Shown: positions 1 through 6,920 of the stretch, one piece after another
How the letters are laid out: every line of letters starts with the position of its first letter
How positions within the stretch are numbered: the stretch's first letter is position 1
Source of the DNA: Actinomycetota bacterium
Lineage (GTDB): Bacteria > Actinomycetota > Actinomycetes > S36-B12 > UBA5976
DNA: 8,841 bases
Direction: 5' to 3'
Assembly: GCA_947491175.1 (NCBI GenBank)
Contig: CANLIF010000049.1
Location: forward strand, 1-8,841
Made by a program: the position numbers and the translations under genes
The notes under the pieces: model-generated
What the model was told of the DNA's origin: nothing
The model's input: only the letters and a program-made list of their open reading frames with translations
Database searches by the model: none

Positions 1-917
1 GCCAATCTTGCATTTTGACCCTCGCGGCCAATGGCAAGACTCAACTGAAAATCTGGGACTACTACTCTAACGATGCGATTTTCTTCATCTAGCAGTGTCG
101 ACGAGATTACTTTTGCAGGTGAGAGCGCATGCTTCACGTACTGGGCTAAATCTTCGCTGTAGTCGACTATGTCAATCTTTTCCCCACCGAGTTCACTCAT
201 GACCGCTCGGACGCGTCCCCCGAGTGGCCCGATGCATGCACCTTTTGGATTAACACTGGCAGCCTTTGTCGAAACTGCAATTTTGGTGCGGTGTCCAGCT
301 TCGCGCGCAAGTCCTTCAATTACTACTGTGCCATCTGCGATTTCTGGAACTTCAAATTTGAAAAGCTCTTCAACTAACTTCGGATGAGATCTAGACAAAG
401 TAATAACCGGGCCCTTTGGTCCCATCTTTACTGCAACTACGTAGCACTTTATTCGGGTGCCATGTGAGTAGTTTTCGCCCGGAACTGTTTCTTCGGGTGG
501 CAAAACACCTTCAGCTTTTCCTAAGTTAACAAAAATCAACTGACGATCGCTTCCTTGCTGAATAACTCCCGAAACTACGTCGCCTTCCTTTGCCTGAAAC
601 TCAGCAACAGTTGCATCATCGTCTGCGGCCTTAAGTCTTTGCGTGATAACACCACGAGCCAAAGATGCCGCGACTCGTCCAAAGCCTTCGGGAGTGGCCT
701 CAAATTCACCAATCTTTTCGCCTTCGTCATTAACTTCATCAGCAATTACCAGTACGTGTCCTGTTACTCGATCAAGTTCGACTCGAGCGCTTTCGTGCGC
801 TCCAGCTGAATGCAAGTAAGCAACCAGCAGCGCCTGCTCGATTGCATCAACAACATAATCCAAGGAAAGGCCACGCTCACGCGTCAATCCTTTTAGTGCA
901 GAGATATCAATGTCCAC
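1..917 (-). CDS. nusA: Transcription termination/antitermination factor NusA (5' part, cut by window edge)
   Basis: NusA binds RNA polymerase and nascent RNA in the cytoplasm and modulates pausing, termination and antitermination. I translated this frame by hand: 305 codons are present and the gene runs off the left edge, so about 40 C-terminal residues are missing if it has the usual actinobacterial length of about 345. Visible domains are the N-terminal polymerase-binding domain (about residues 1-105, starting MDIDISALKGL), an S1 domain (about 111-180, GDVVSGVIQQG), KH1 (about 200-275, with the loop GACIGPLGGRV and the conserved stretch GGEKIDIVDYSED), and the start of KH2 (IGREGQNARL at the edge). 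The start is GTG at 917-915, chosen because AGGAGGG lies 6 nt upstream. It lies 11 nt after rimP, and its ribosome site overlaps the rimP stop, so the two are probably co-transcribed and coupled. Identification is firm from the KH motifs. Confidence 0.97.
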   Translation of the reverse strand, partial: MDIDISALKGLTRERGLSLDYVVDAIEQALLVAYLHSAGAHESARVELDRVTGHVLVIADEVNDEGEKIGEFEATPEGFGRVAASLARGVITQRLKAADDDATVAEFQAKEGDVVSGVIQQGSDRQLIFVNLGKAEGVLPPEETVPGENYSHGTRIKCYVVAVKMGPKGPVITLSRSHPKLVEELFKFEVPEIADGTVVIEGLAREAGHRTKIAVSTKAASVNPKGACIGPLGGRVRAVMSELGGEKIDIVDYSEDLAQYVKHALSPAKVISSTLLDEENRIVRVVVPDFQLSLAIGREGQNARL

Positions 918-923
918 GGTTCG

Positions 924-930
924 CCCTCCT
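924..930 (-). promoter_or_regulatory. nusA ribosome binding site overlapping the rimP stop codon
   Basis: AGGAGGG on the minus strand, 6 nt before the GTG start of nusA. Its first two bases are part of the rimP TAG stop (931-929). It is the strongest Shine-Dalgarno match I found in the window. It fixes the GTG as start and suggests that ribosomes finishing rimP re-initiate on nusA. Confidence 0.85.
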
Positions 931-1435
931 AATCTGACTCAGAATCGAAGTCGTCTGACGAAGCTTCGGCTTCTGAATCTTCTTTGGGCATCTTCTTAAA
1001 TTCAATTTCGATGTTGGCTCGAGAAATTTCGTTGATACTTAAAGTTCTAAGTTTGCCATTAATGTCAAGTGTCACATCAGGATTGGTGAATTCCACAATT
1101 CTTCCCACTGCATTTATGGAATTGCCAGCAACATTTACGAGGCGGCCTACGTTTCTAGCCCAATGAACTGGTTTTGTAAGTGGCTTTGTGACACCCCGAG
1201 TACCAACTTCTAATACATAAGGCTCATCACCCATAGCATCCGAGTAGTCTAAGAATTCTGATATTGCTCGAGAAACTGCTGCAACTTCATCAAGATTGAC
1301 TCCAGTATCACCATCGATAGTCACATCAAGAATTCTTTGGCCACCGGATCGAGTGATTTCTATTTCATCTAAGTCGAAGGAAAAGGTGCCCACAACAGGC
1401 TCCAGCAACAGCGTGAGTTCAGAAACTGGAATCAT
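929..1435 (-). CDS. rimP: Ribosome maturation factor RimP
   Basis: RimP is a cytoplasmic assembly factor for the 30S ribosomal subunit. The 168-residue product has the usual two-domain plan: an alpha/beta N-terminal domain (about 1-85, with VTIDGDTGVNLDEVAAVSR) and a C-terminal SH3-like domain (about 86-148, from KPLTKPVHWARNVGRLV to ISRANIEIEF). The segment joining the domains, usually close to LEVSSPGLDRPL in this family, here reads LEVGTRGVTKPL, so the conserved Ser-Pro and Asp are replaced. The last 18 residues (151-168) form an acidic, serine-rich tail with nine Asp/Glu and five Ser; acidic tails occur in other actinobacterial RimP proteins. Start ATG at 1435 is preceded by AAAGG with 7 nt spacing. 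It is the first gene of the rimP-nusA unit, with a candidate promoter in the 91 bp upstream. Confidence 0.95.
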   Translation of the reverse strand: MIPVSELTLLLEPVVGTFSFDLDEIEITRSGGQRILDVTIDGDTGVNLDEVAAVSRAISEFLDYSDAMGDEPYVLEVGTRGVTKPLTKPVHWARNVGRLVNVAGNSINAVGRIVEFTNPDVTLDINGKLRTLSINEISRANIEIEFKKMPKEDSEAEASSDDFDSESD

Positions 1436-1442
1436 TGTCTTG

Positions 1443-1447
1443 CCTTT
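1443..1447 (-). promoter_or_regulatory. rimP ribosome binding site (weak)
   Basis: AAAGG on the minus strand, 7 nt before the ATG of rimP. It is a partial Shine-Dalgarno match with good spacing and supports the chosen start. Confidence 0.5.
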
Positions 1448-1474
1448 TCAATTTGGTGGAGCAGTTGTGTTCCA

Positions 1475-1480
1475 ATCGTA
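1475..1480 (-). promoter_or_regulatory. Candidate -10 element of the rimP-nusA promoter
   Basis: TACGAT on the minus strand fits the actinobacterial TANNNT -10 pattern and lies 39 nt before the rimP start, giving a short leader of about 30 nt. I see no good TTGACA-like -35 box at 16-19 nt upstream (the bases there read TATCGA or CTATCG). The same octamer TACGATTG occurs at a similar position upstream of proS (4827-4834). A promoter is expected here because this is one of the two largest gaps in the window, but the exact site is an inference. Confidence 0.35.
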
Positions 1481-1481
1481 G

Positions 1482-1495
1482 TCTGTTATGACAGA
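1482..1495. repeat. Short inverted repeat in the rimP leader (possible operator)
   Basis: TCTGTTATGACAGA: 5-bp arms TCTGT/ACAGA around a 4-nt centre. It lies just upstream of the candidate -10 element of rimP, inside what would be the -10/-35 spacer, where a bound protein could block polymerase. The arms are A+T-rich and no T-run follows, so it does not look like a terminator. No regulator can be named from this sequence. Confidence 0.3.
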
Positions 1496-1526
1496 TTTCG
1501 ATAGAACCGATTTAAAAGATCGACCA

Positions 1527-2297
1527 TCAAATTGTTGCAATAAGCCTGGCAACTAATGCAACGAGCATTGTTAAGAAGATCAATCGGACAAATGAGCTCC
1601 CTCGATCAAGTGCGGTACGGGCCCCTAGATAACCACCGATCAAATTAGCTGGAGCCATTAAGGCTGCAATTAGCCAAATCACATGCCCACCAGGAATAAA
1701 TATGATCAATGCGGCCAGGTTGGTTGCAACATTCACAAACTTCGCGATTGCTGAGGCTCTCAGGAAACTGGTTCCCACAAAACTGACCAAGGAAAACAGT
1801 AAAAACATCCCAGTACCCGGGCCGATGAGCCCGTCATAAAACCCGATAACTAGACCAATTAATGGCACCAGAGCCGGAGGAACATCCCGATTGGTTTCAA
1901 GTTTTCCAAAATCAGGACGCAAAATTGTAAATGAACCAACCGCAATCAAAATAACCAAAATTATAGGTTCAAACATTTCGCGCGAAACATTGGTTGCAAG
2001 AATCGCTCCACAAAGCGAGCCAACAAACGCTGCGCTCATCATGGGAACTAATTGTTTTGCACTCACTTGAATGCGTTTACGATAAGTATTTGCCGCGGTA
2101 CTAGTCCCCACTATCGAAACTGCTTTGTTGGTTCCAAGGATGCTCGCTAATGGTGCGCTCGGGAATGTCCATAGTAAAACTGGCAACTGAATAAGTCCGC
2201 CGCCGCCAGCAACTGCATCCACAAATCCAGCAAGGAAGGCAGCCACTACACAAACTAAAACTATCCAAATCGTTACGTCTACCAATTGCAGTTGCAT
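1527..2297 (-). CDS. TSUP-family (TauE/SafE, YfcA-like) membrane transporter, substrate unknown
   Basis: An integral membrane protein of the TSUP family, whose studied members move sulfite, sulfoacetate or related organic anions. The two internal repeats of the family are clear: AGFVDAVAGGGGLI (about residues 23-36, followed by GTNKA at 55-59) and GFYDGLIGPGTGMF (about 152-165), then AKFVNVATNL and GGYLGARTAL. Hydrophobic stretches suggest seven or eight membrane segments over 256 residues, a normal length. I chose ATG at 2297-2295, 2 nt after the HAD stop. An in-frame TTG at 2315 would add six residues and overlap the HAD gene by 16 nt. Neither start has a strong Shine-Dalgarno site, so translation is probably coupled to the HAD gene. 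No sulfur-metabolism gene is nearby, so the substrate cannot be inferred from context. Confidence 0.88.
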   Translation of the reverse strand: MQLQLVDVTIWIVLVCVVAAFLAGFVDAVAGGGGLIQLPVLLWTFPSAPLASILGTNKAVSIVGTSTAANTYRKRIQVSAKQLVPMMSAAFVGSLCGAILATNVSREMFEPIILVILIAVGSFTILRPDFGKLETNRDVPPALVPLIGLVIGFYDGLIGPGTGMFLLFSLVSFVGTSFLRASAIAKFVNVATNLAALIIFIPGGHVIWLIAALMAPANLIGGYLGARTALDRGSSFVRLIFLTMLVALVARLIATI

Positions 2298-2299
2298 TG

Positions 2300-3019
2300 T
2301 TACTGGGTGATCCAACCCGTTACAACGTCCATAACCTCGCTTAGCCGTTGAACCGTGGCATCAGGGATGATGCCCAAATCAGATGATTGCGAAGCTGGAA
2401 TGTTTGAGTGTGGAATCCAGATACCTTTCATTCCAATGGATTGCGCACCATGAATGTCATCAAATAGTCGGTCTCCAACAAATGCTGCATGTTCCGGTGA
2501 GACATCTAAGTTATAAAGCACATCAGCGAAAACAGATTTGTGTGGCTTTCCGGCCGGTGTTTCACTGGTGAATAACAGATAGTCGAACAAATGCAGAACG
2601 CCATCGCGTTCTAAGACTGCTTCATGATGTCTACGCGGCCACATTGTGTTTGATAGCACTGCAGTTTTGATTCCCCTGCCACGAAGTCCTTCGAGAAGTT
2701 CAATTGCATCTGGATCGGTATACGTATGTGGGTCCCAACCACTTAAGAATCGCGCTAAGGCTTCAAAGTGAAGTGCGCTTGAGGTATCAACACCGGATTC
2801 ATGAAAAAGTTCGTCAAGTACCCCAGTTCCAATTTCGCCATTTGTTTCAAACTGGCGCGACCAACGTGCTTGTTCTCCATGATTTAAGGTTTCTGCCAAC
2901 TGTTTGGCATTAGCCGGATCGTAAATTTCGGAGTAACCCATCCAAAGTTCACTTAGATCGACATTGTGCCACGGGGTTAAAGTGCCACCCCAATCAAAAA
3001 CTACAGCCTGGATTGTCAT
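2300..3019 (-). CDS. HAD-superfamily hydrolase (phosphatase-like)
   Basis: A 239-residue cytoplasmic protein of the haloacid dehalogenase superfamily, most likely a small-molecule phosphatase. All four HAD motifs are visible: motif I VFDWGGTLT with nucleophile Asp9, motif II AVLSNT with Ser123, motif III GKPHKS with Lys158, and motif IV FVGDRLFDDI with Asp183 and Asp187/Asp188. The residues between motifs I and II (about 18-100) would form a helical C1-type cap. In motif I the second Asp, normally the general acid two residues after the nucleophile, is Gly11. Some natural HAD families carry Gly or Asn there (YihX-type motif FDLGN), so this is a subfamily trait rather than a clear lesion. Start ATG at 3019 lies 5 nt after the proS stop, with only a weak AAGAAG upstream, pointing to co-transcription with proS. 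Substrate unknown. Confidence 0.88.
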   Translation of the reverse strand: MTIQAVVFDWGGTLTPWHNVDLSELWMGYSEIYDPANAKQLAETLNHGEQARWSRQFETNGEIGTGVLDELFHESGVDTSSALHFEALARFLSGWDPHTYTDPDAIELLEGLRGRGIKTAVLSNTMWPRRHHEAVLERDGVLHLFDYLLFTSETPAGKPHKSVFADVLYNLDVSPEHAAFVGDRLFDDIHGAQSIGMKGIWIPHSNIPASQSSDLGIIPDATVQRLSEVMDVVTGWITQ

Positions 3020-3023
3020 CGTG

Positions 3024-3039
3024 GTTACTTCTTAGTAAC
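3024..3039 (-). repeat. Inverted repeat at the proS stop / HAD start junction
   Basis: Minus-strand GTTACT-AAGA-AGTAAC: perfect 6-bp arms around a 4-nt loop. The 3' arm contains the proS TAA stop, and the loop plus 3' arm contain the only Shine-Dalgarno-like bases (AAGAAG) of the HAD gene, whose ATG is 4 nt beyond the arm. No T-run follows, so a terminator is unlikely. If folded in mRNA it could hide the HAD ribosome site until ribosomes finishing proS open it. The function is inferred; the symmetry is seen directly. Confidence 0.45.
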
Positions 3040-4794
3040 TAACGAAACGACCTCTGAAACGAAATCTGAGACTGGAATCAAAGTTTGTTCCCCAGATTTA
3101 CGGTCGCGCAATTCAATCACGCCATCCGCTAGGCCTTTACCCACTACCGCAATAGTTGGAATTCCCAACAATTCTGAGTCATTAAATTTCACGCCAGGCG
3201 AAACACCTCTGCGGTCATCAAAAAGAACTCTTACGCCGCTAGCCTCGAGCTCTTCGCTCATTTTCAGCGCAACACCAAATGGTTCATCATCTCGACCAGT
3301 TGCGATGATATGGATATCGGCTGGCGCAACTTCGCGTGGCCAAATAAGTCCTTTTTCGTCATGTGACTGCTCTGCAATGGTTGCTACCGCGCGCGAAACT
3401 CCAATGCCATACGAACCCATCGTCACAGTTACTAGTTCCCCGTTTTCATCAAGCACCTTAAGGTCAAGTGCCTCTGCATACTTTCGACCTAATTGGAAAA
3501 TGTGGCCGATCTCAATGCCCCGAGCGATCACTACTTCACTCTCGCAATTCGAGCAGCCATCGCCTTGGTGAACCTGAGCGGCTTCAATTACGCCGTCCCA
3601 CGCAAAGTCTCTGCCTGCAACTAAGTCGTATACGTGATTGCCCCGACTATTAGCACCTGTGATCCAGCGCGTTCCACTTACCACTCGTGGATCTACTAAG
3701 TACGCAATCCCAGAAACAGATTTCAGTCCAAGTACTTCTGGCCCGATGTATCCCTTAACCAAGGTTGGATGCTTTTTGAAATCTTCCTCTTCAAAAACTT
3801 CAATTGAAATTGGATGAAGCGCTGCTTCAACTCGCTTCAAATCAACTTCTCTATCACCTGGTAAACCAATAACTAATGGAGTGCGAGAACCAGCTAAATC
3901 TACTTGCATCACAACAACATTCTTAAGTGTGTCGCCAGCATGCCAATCTCGATCAGACCTACGTAATTCAGATCTAGTATTTGAGACTTCCACCAGTGAA
4001 GCAATGGTTGGAGTGTCAGGTGTGTCTTCGACGTGTGCGGCTGGAATCCCAGTTGCATCAATCTCGGCTGGAACCCTAGTGACGATTGCTTCGACATTTG
4101 CTGCTAGTCCACAATTTGGACACTTTACATATGTATCTTCGCCACTTTCACACGTGGCAAGAAACTCTTCGCTTTTTGATCCACCCATGGCACCAGACAT
4201 CGCTGAAACAATTTCGTAATTCATTCCGAGACGATCAAAAGTTTTGATATAAGAATCACGGTGACGTTGGTATGAGATTTCTAGTCCAGCATCATTAACG
4301 TCGAAGGAATATGAGTCCTTCATGACAAACTCACGAGCTCTTAGAATCCCGGCGCGGGGTCTGGCTTCATCACGATACTTAATCTGAATGTGATAAATGC
4401 AAAGTGGCAGATCCTTGTAAGACGAGTATTCGCCCTTAACCATAAGAGTAAACATTTCTTCATGGGTAGGTCCCAAAAGATAGTCCGCTTTTTTTCGATC
4501 CTGCAATCTAAATAGATTGTCTCCGTATTCATTCCAGCGACCGGTTTTTTCATAAGGTTCGCGTGGGAGCAAAGCTGGGAAGTGCACTTCTTGAAATCCC
4601 GCGCTGTCCATTTCTTCGCGAACTATGCGTTCCACGTTTCGATAAACCAAATATCCCAGTGGCAACCATGACCAAATGCCTAGGCCGACGCGACGAACAT
4701 AACCGCCACGTACCAAAAGGCGATGGCTAGGTACTTCGGCATCCGCTGGATCCTCGCGTAAAGTCCGCAAGAACAGGGTTGACATGCGTAGCAC
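3025..4794 (-). CDS. proS: Prolyl-tRNA synthetase (bacterial type with editing insertion)
   Basis: ProS charges tRNA-Pro with proline in the cytoplasm and is essential. The 589-residue product has the full bacterial layout: class II core with motif 1 around residues 60-80 and motif 2 at about 138-160 (KYRDEARPRAGILRAREF), the INS (YbaK-like) editing domain at about 225-395, which clears mischarged Ala-tRNA-Pro (DTLKNVVVM, GLPGDREVDL, KGYIGPEVLG), motif 3 at about 459-472 (MGSYGIGVSRAV), and the anticodon-binding domain at about 490-580. Two Cys pairs, CPNC (225-228) and CSNC (414-417), bracket the editing domain. I chose GTG at 4794 because AGGAG lies 5 nt upstream. The protein then begins MLRMSTLFLRTLRED, much like mycobacterial ProS. 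A GTG at 4800 abuts that ribosome site and an ATG at 4785 is 14 nt from it. The HAD gene follows after 5 nt. Confidence 0.97.
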   Translation of the reverse strand: MLRMSTLFLRTLREDPADAEVPSHRLLVRGGYVRRVGLGIWSWLPLGYLVYRNVERIVREEMDSAGFQEVHFPALLPREPYEKTGRWNEYGDNLFRLQDRKKADYLLGPTHEEMFTLMVKGEYSSYKDLPLCIYHIQIKYRDEARPRAGILRAREFVMKDSYSFDVNDAGLEISYQRHRDSYIKTFDRLGMNYEIVSAMSGAMGGSKSEEFLATCESGEDTYVKCPNCGLAANVEAIVTRVPAEIDATGIPAAHVEDTPDTPTIASLVEVSNTRSELRRSDRDWHAGDTLKNVVVMQVDLAGSRTPLVIGLPGDREVDLKRVEAALHPISIEVFEEEDFKKHPTLVKGYIGPEVLGLKSVSGIAYLVDPRVVSGTRWITGANSRGNHVYDLVAGRDFAWDGVIEAAQVHQGDGCSNCESEVVIARGIEIGHIFQLGRKYAEALDLKVLDENGELVTVTMGSYGIGVSRAVATIAEQSHDEKGLIWPREVAPADIHIIATGRDDEPFGVALKMSEELEASGVRVLFDDRRGVSPGVKFNDSELLGIPTIAVVGKGLADGVIELRDRKSGEQTLIPVSDFVSEVVSLVTKK

Positions 4795-4799
4795 TAGCA

Positions 4800-4804
4800 C
4801 TCCT
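4800..4804 (-). promoter_or_regulatory. proS ribosome binding site, deciding among three in-frame starts
   Basis: AGGAG on the minus strand. Spacing to the three candidate starts is: GTG 4800, overlapping; GTG 4794, 5 nt; ATG 4785, 14 nt. Only the middle one has normal spacing, and it gives the N-terminus best matching actinobacterial ProS. Confidence 0.65.
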
Positions 4805-4900
4805 AAGGTCGAAATAAATTCTGCTTCAATCGTACCGAGGAACTTGATTTAATCTGAGTTGCCTTGGATTCAGTAGGTCTGAGTCAAGGTCAGCTCGAAG
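4805..4900 (-). promoter_or_regulatory. Intergenic region between the GNAT gene and proS; candidate proS promoter
   Basis: The longest non-coding stretch in the window. On the minus strand it holds TACGAT (4834-4829), a TANNNT-type -10 element 34 nt before the proS GTG, inside the octamer TACGATTG that is also found upstream of rimP. No convincing -35 box lies at standard spacing (TCAGAT at 17 nt). TTGACT occurs twice, 17 bp apart (4904-4899 and 4887-4882), the first overlapping the GNAT stop. No TANNNT sits at the right distance from either copy. I see no terminator hairpin, so read-through from the ispG-GNAT unit remains possible. Confidence 0.35.
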
Positions 4901-5743
4901 TCAACTAAAAAGTATGGTTGCGAAAGTATCGACATGCTCAAAGCCAACGCTTTGATATGCATTGATGGCCACCTCGTTGTAGTCATTGACGTACAACGAG
5001 GCAACTGGTGCCAAGTCGGCCATAATTAGTTTCACCACCGCAGCTAGAGCTGGCACTGAAAATCCCCGACCCCGAAATTCTGGCTTAACCCAAACTCCCT
5101 GGATTTGAGCAACTCCCGCACCTACAGTTCCAACTTCGGCCTTGAACACCAGTTCAGTCCCTAGGTACTTTACAAATGAACGCCGTCCTGAAACAAGCTC
5201 TGAAATCCGATTTCGATAAGCGTTACCACCACCGTTAAGGGTTGGACTTATCCCAACCTCTTCGGTGAACATCGCTATGCAGGCTGGTATCAATTCCTCC
5301 AGATCCGAATGGTTTGAGTACCTAACGTCATGGTCAATCGCTTTAAGTGAATTACTTCGCATCGCTAGTACTGGTTGATTAGCCCGAACTTCTCTTGCCG
5401 GTCCCCAGCTATCGGAGACCTTCGACCAAAGATCTAAAACTTCTTCGACTGGGCCAACTATCGAAGAACTCCGCCGCCCACTTCTCTCGAGCACAGCTGC
5501 AAACTCCTGACGGGCAATCAGCGAGGTGTTGACAGGAACTACGTTGGCACCGGTCATTAAGAGTGATTTGAGTTTTCCGTCATCGAAATACCCAAGAAGA
5601 TCGGGATAACTTGGCCGAAATCTACTTTGCTTACTTTGCTCTAACCGGGCTGCCAGCAAACAATGTCTGACCGGATCTTGTTCGATCAAACTATTTACTT
5701 GAGCGATTGAATGTGCGTCAAGCGCCCGGATTTCGTGTGCCAT
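4901..5743 (-). CDS. GNAT-family N-acetyltransferase with N-terminal DUF4081-like domain
   Basis: A 280-residue protein in the position of M. tuberculosis Rv2867c, directly downstream of ispG. The C-terminal half (about 140-278) is a GNAT fold: the acetyl-CoA-binding motif A is GVWVKPEFRGRGFS (216-229, pyrophosphate loop R224-G-R-G-F-S), preceded by a beta-strand rich in Val/Gly, and motif B is LYVNDYNEVAINAYQSVGF (250-268). The N-terminal half (about 10-115) lacks GNAT motifs and corresponds to the DUF4081 region that accompanies this actinobacterial family. Acetyl-CoA-dependent transfer is expected from the family, but the acceptor is unknown. Start ATG at 5743 is 7 nt after the ispG stop with no recognisable Shine-Dalgarno site, so translation probably depends on coupling. 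Whether it serves isoprenoid, envelope or translation functions cannot be told from the sequence. Confidence 0.88.
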   Translation of the reverse strand: MAHEIRALDAHSIAQVNSLIEQDPVRHCLLAARLEQSKQSRFRPSYPDLLGYFDDGKLKSLLMTGANVVPVNTSLIARQEFAAVLERSGRRSSSIVGPVEEVLDLWSKVSDSWGPAREVRANQPVLAMRSNSLKAIDHDVRYSNHSDLEELIPACIAMFTEEVGISPTLNGGGNAYRNRISELVSGRRSFVKYLGTELVFKAEVGTVGAGVAQIQGVWVKPEFRGRGFSVPALAAVVKLIMADLAPVASLYVNDYNEVAINAYQSVGFEHVDTFATILFS

Positions 5744-5750
5744 GTTTGAT

Positions 5751-6914
5751 TTAAGTTACAGAAACGATTGGTGCGCCTTCGGAATCCATGTTCTCGGCAA
5801 GTTTCATCGCTTCTTCGATTAACGTTTCGACAATTTGCGCTTCTGGCACAGTCTTGATTACTACGCCTTTGACAAAAATTTGACCCTTACCGTTTCCACT
5901 AGCAACGCCAAGGTCAGCTTCTCTTGCTTCTCCTGGTCCATTAACGACGCAACCCATGACGGCAACGCGCAACGGAACTTCAAGTCCTTCTAATCCTGCG
6001 GTAACTTGTTCCGCCAAGGTATAGACATCAACCTGAGCTCGGCCACAAGATGGGCAGCTCACAATCTCGAGTCCGCGTTGCTTCAAGTTAAGTGACTCTA
6101 AAATTTGGTTTGCAACTTTTACTTCTTCAACTGGTGGTGCGGAAAGTGAGACTCGGATAGTATCGCCGATTCCATCACTAAGTAGCGAACCAAAAGCGAC
6201 CGCAGATTTAATGGTTCCTTGGAATAATGGACCAGCTTCAGTTACTCCGAGGTGAAGTGGATAATCCGATTGCGCGGCAAGTAAGCGGTAGGCCTGAACC
6301 ATTACAACTGGGTCATGATGCTTCACTGAAATTTTGATGTCACCAAATCCATGTTCTTCGAAAAGCGACGCTTCCCAAAGTGCAGATTCAACAAGTGCCT
6401 CTGGTGTTGCCTTGCCGTATTTTTCTAGTAATCGCTTATCAAGAGACCCAGCATTGACACCGATGCGAATTGGGATTCCAGCATCACCTGCAGCTTTCGC
6501 GATTTCTTTAACTTTGTCATCGAATTGCTTGATGTTTCCTGGATTAACTCGAACGCCAGCGACTCCGGCATTGATGGCAGCAAAAACATACTTTGGCTGA
6601 AAGTGAATGTCTGCAATTACCGGAATGCTTGATTTTTTTGCAATTTGTGGCAAAGCGTCTGCATCATCTTGACTCGGTACCGCAACTCGAACTATCTGGC
6701 ATCCCGATGTAGTCAATTCTGCAATCTGTTGAAGTGTGCTGTTGACATCGGCAGTAAGTGTTGTGGCCATCGACTGGATGCTGATTGGGGCATCACCACC
6801 AATCAAGATTGGATGAGTGCTGTGTCGAAGTGTGATCTGACGACTTTTTCGACGTGGTGCTAACACAGGGGGCGGGAGCGCCGGTAGACCCAGGTTGATC
6901 GTCATGTTCTCCAT
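5751..6914 (-). CDS. ispG: 4-hydroxy-3-methylbut-2-en-1-yl diphosphate synthase (IspG/GcpE)
   Basis: IspG is the penultimate MEP-pathway enzyme. It reductively opens the ring of 2-C-methylerythritol 2,4-cyclodiphosphate to HMBPP using a [4Fe-4S] cluster and an external electron donor. The 387-residue protein has the two-domain bacterial form: a TIM-barrel (about 25-275, with PISIQSMATT, VIADIHFQP, GVRVNPGNI) and a C-terminal cluster domain. Cluster ligands are visible at Cys287 and Cys290 (SCPSCGR) and Cys322 (GCVVNGPGE), with the conserved Glu329 completing the ligand set. Start ATG at 6914 has AAGGTGG 6 nt upstream; a second in-frame ATG at 6905 is too close to any ribosome site. It follows rseP by 54 nt and is followed by the GNAT gene after 7 nt. 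No key residue is missing and the length is normal. Confidence 0.97.
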   Translation of the reverse strand: MENMTINLGLPALPPPVLAPRRKSRQITLRHSTHPILIGGDAPISIQSMATTLTADVNSTLQQIAELTTSGCQIVRVAVPSQDDADALPQIAKKSSIPVIADIHFQPKYVFAAINAGVAGVRVNPGNIKQFDDKVKEIAKAAGDAGIPIRIGVNAGSLDKRLLEKYGKATPEALVESALWEASLFEEHGFGDIKISVKHHDPVVMVQAYRLLAAQSDYPLHLGVTEAGPLFQGTIKSAVAFGSLLSDGIGDTIRVSLSAPPVEEVKVANQILESLNLKQRGLEIVSCPSCGRAQVDVYTLAEQVTAGLEGLEVPLRVAVMGCVVNGPGEAREADLGVASGNGKGQIFVKGVVIKTVPEAQIVETLIEEAMKLAENMDSEGAPIVSVT

Positions 6915-6920
6915 TATCCG

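Noticed and set aside
1508..1522. CGATTTAAAAGATCG after the TSUP gene as a terminator
   Set aside because: Only 4-bp A+T-rich arms with mismatches toward the centre and no following T-run on the transcribed strand, so it does not meet the form of a rho-independent terminator.
2305..2318. GGGT-TGGATC-ACCC symmetry before the TSUP start as a regulatory hairpin
   Set aside because: Only a 4-bp stem, inside HAD coding sequence. It is too short to separate from chance.
3881..4219. Plus-strand open frame of 112 codons
   Set aside because: It lies entirely antisense to the proS editing domain, which has clear family motifs. The predicted protein has no recognisable domain and no supporting ribosome site.
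4882..4904. Two TTGACT words 17 bp apart as -35 boxes for proS
   Set aside because: Neither has a TANNNT element at 16-19 nt downstream. The bases at 17 nt from the second copy read AGGCAA.
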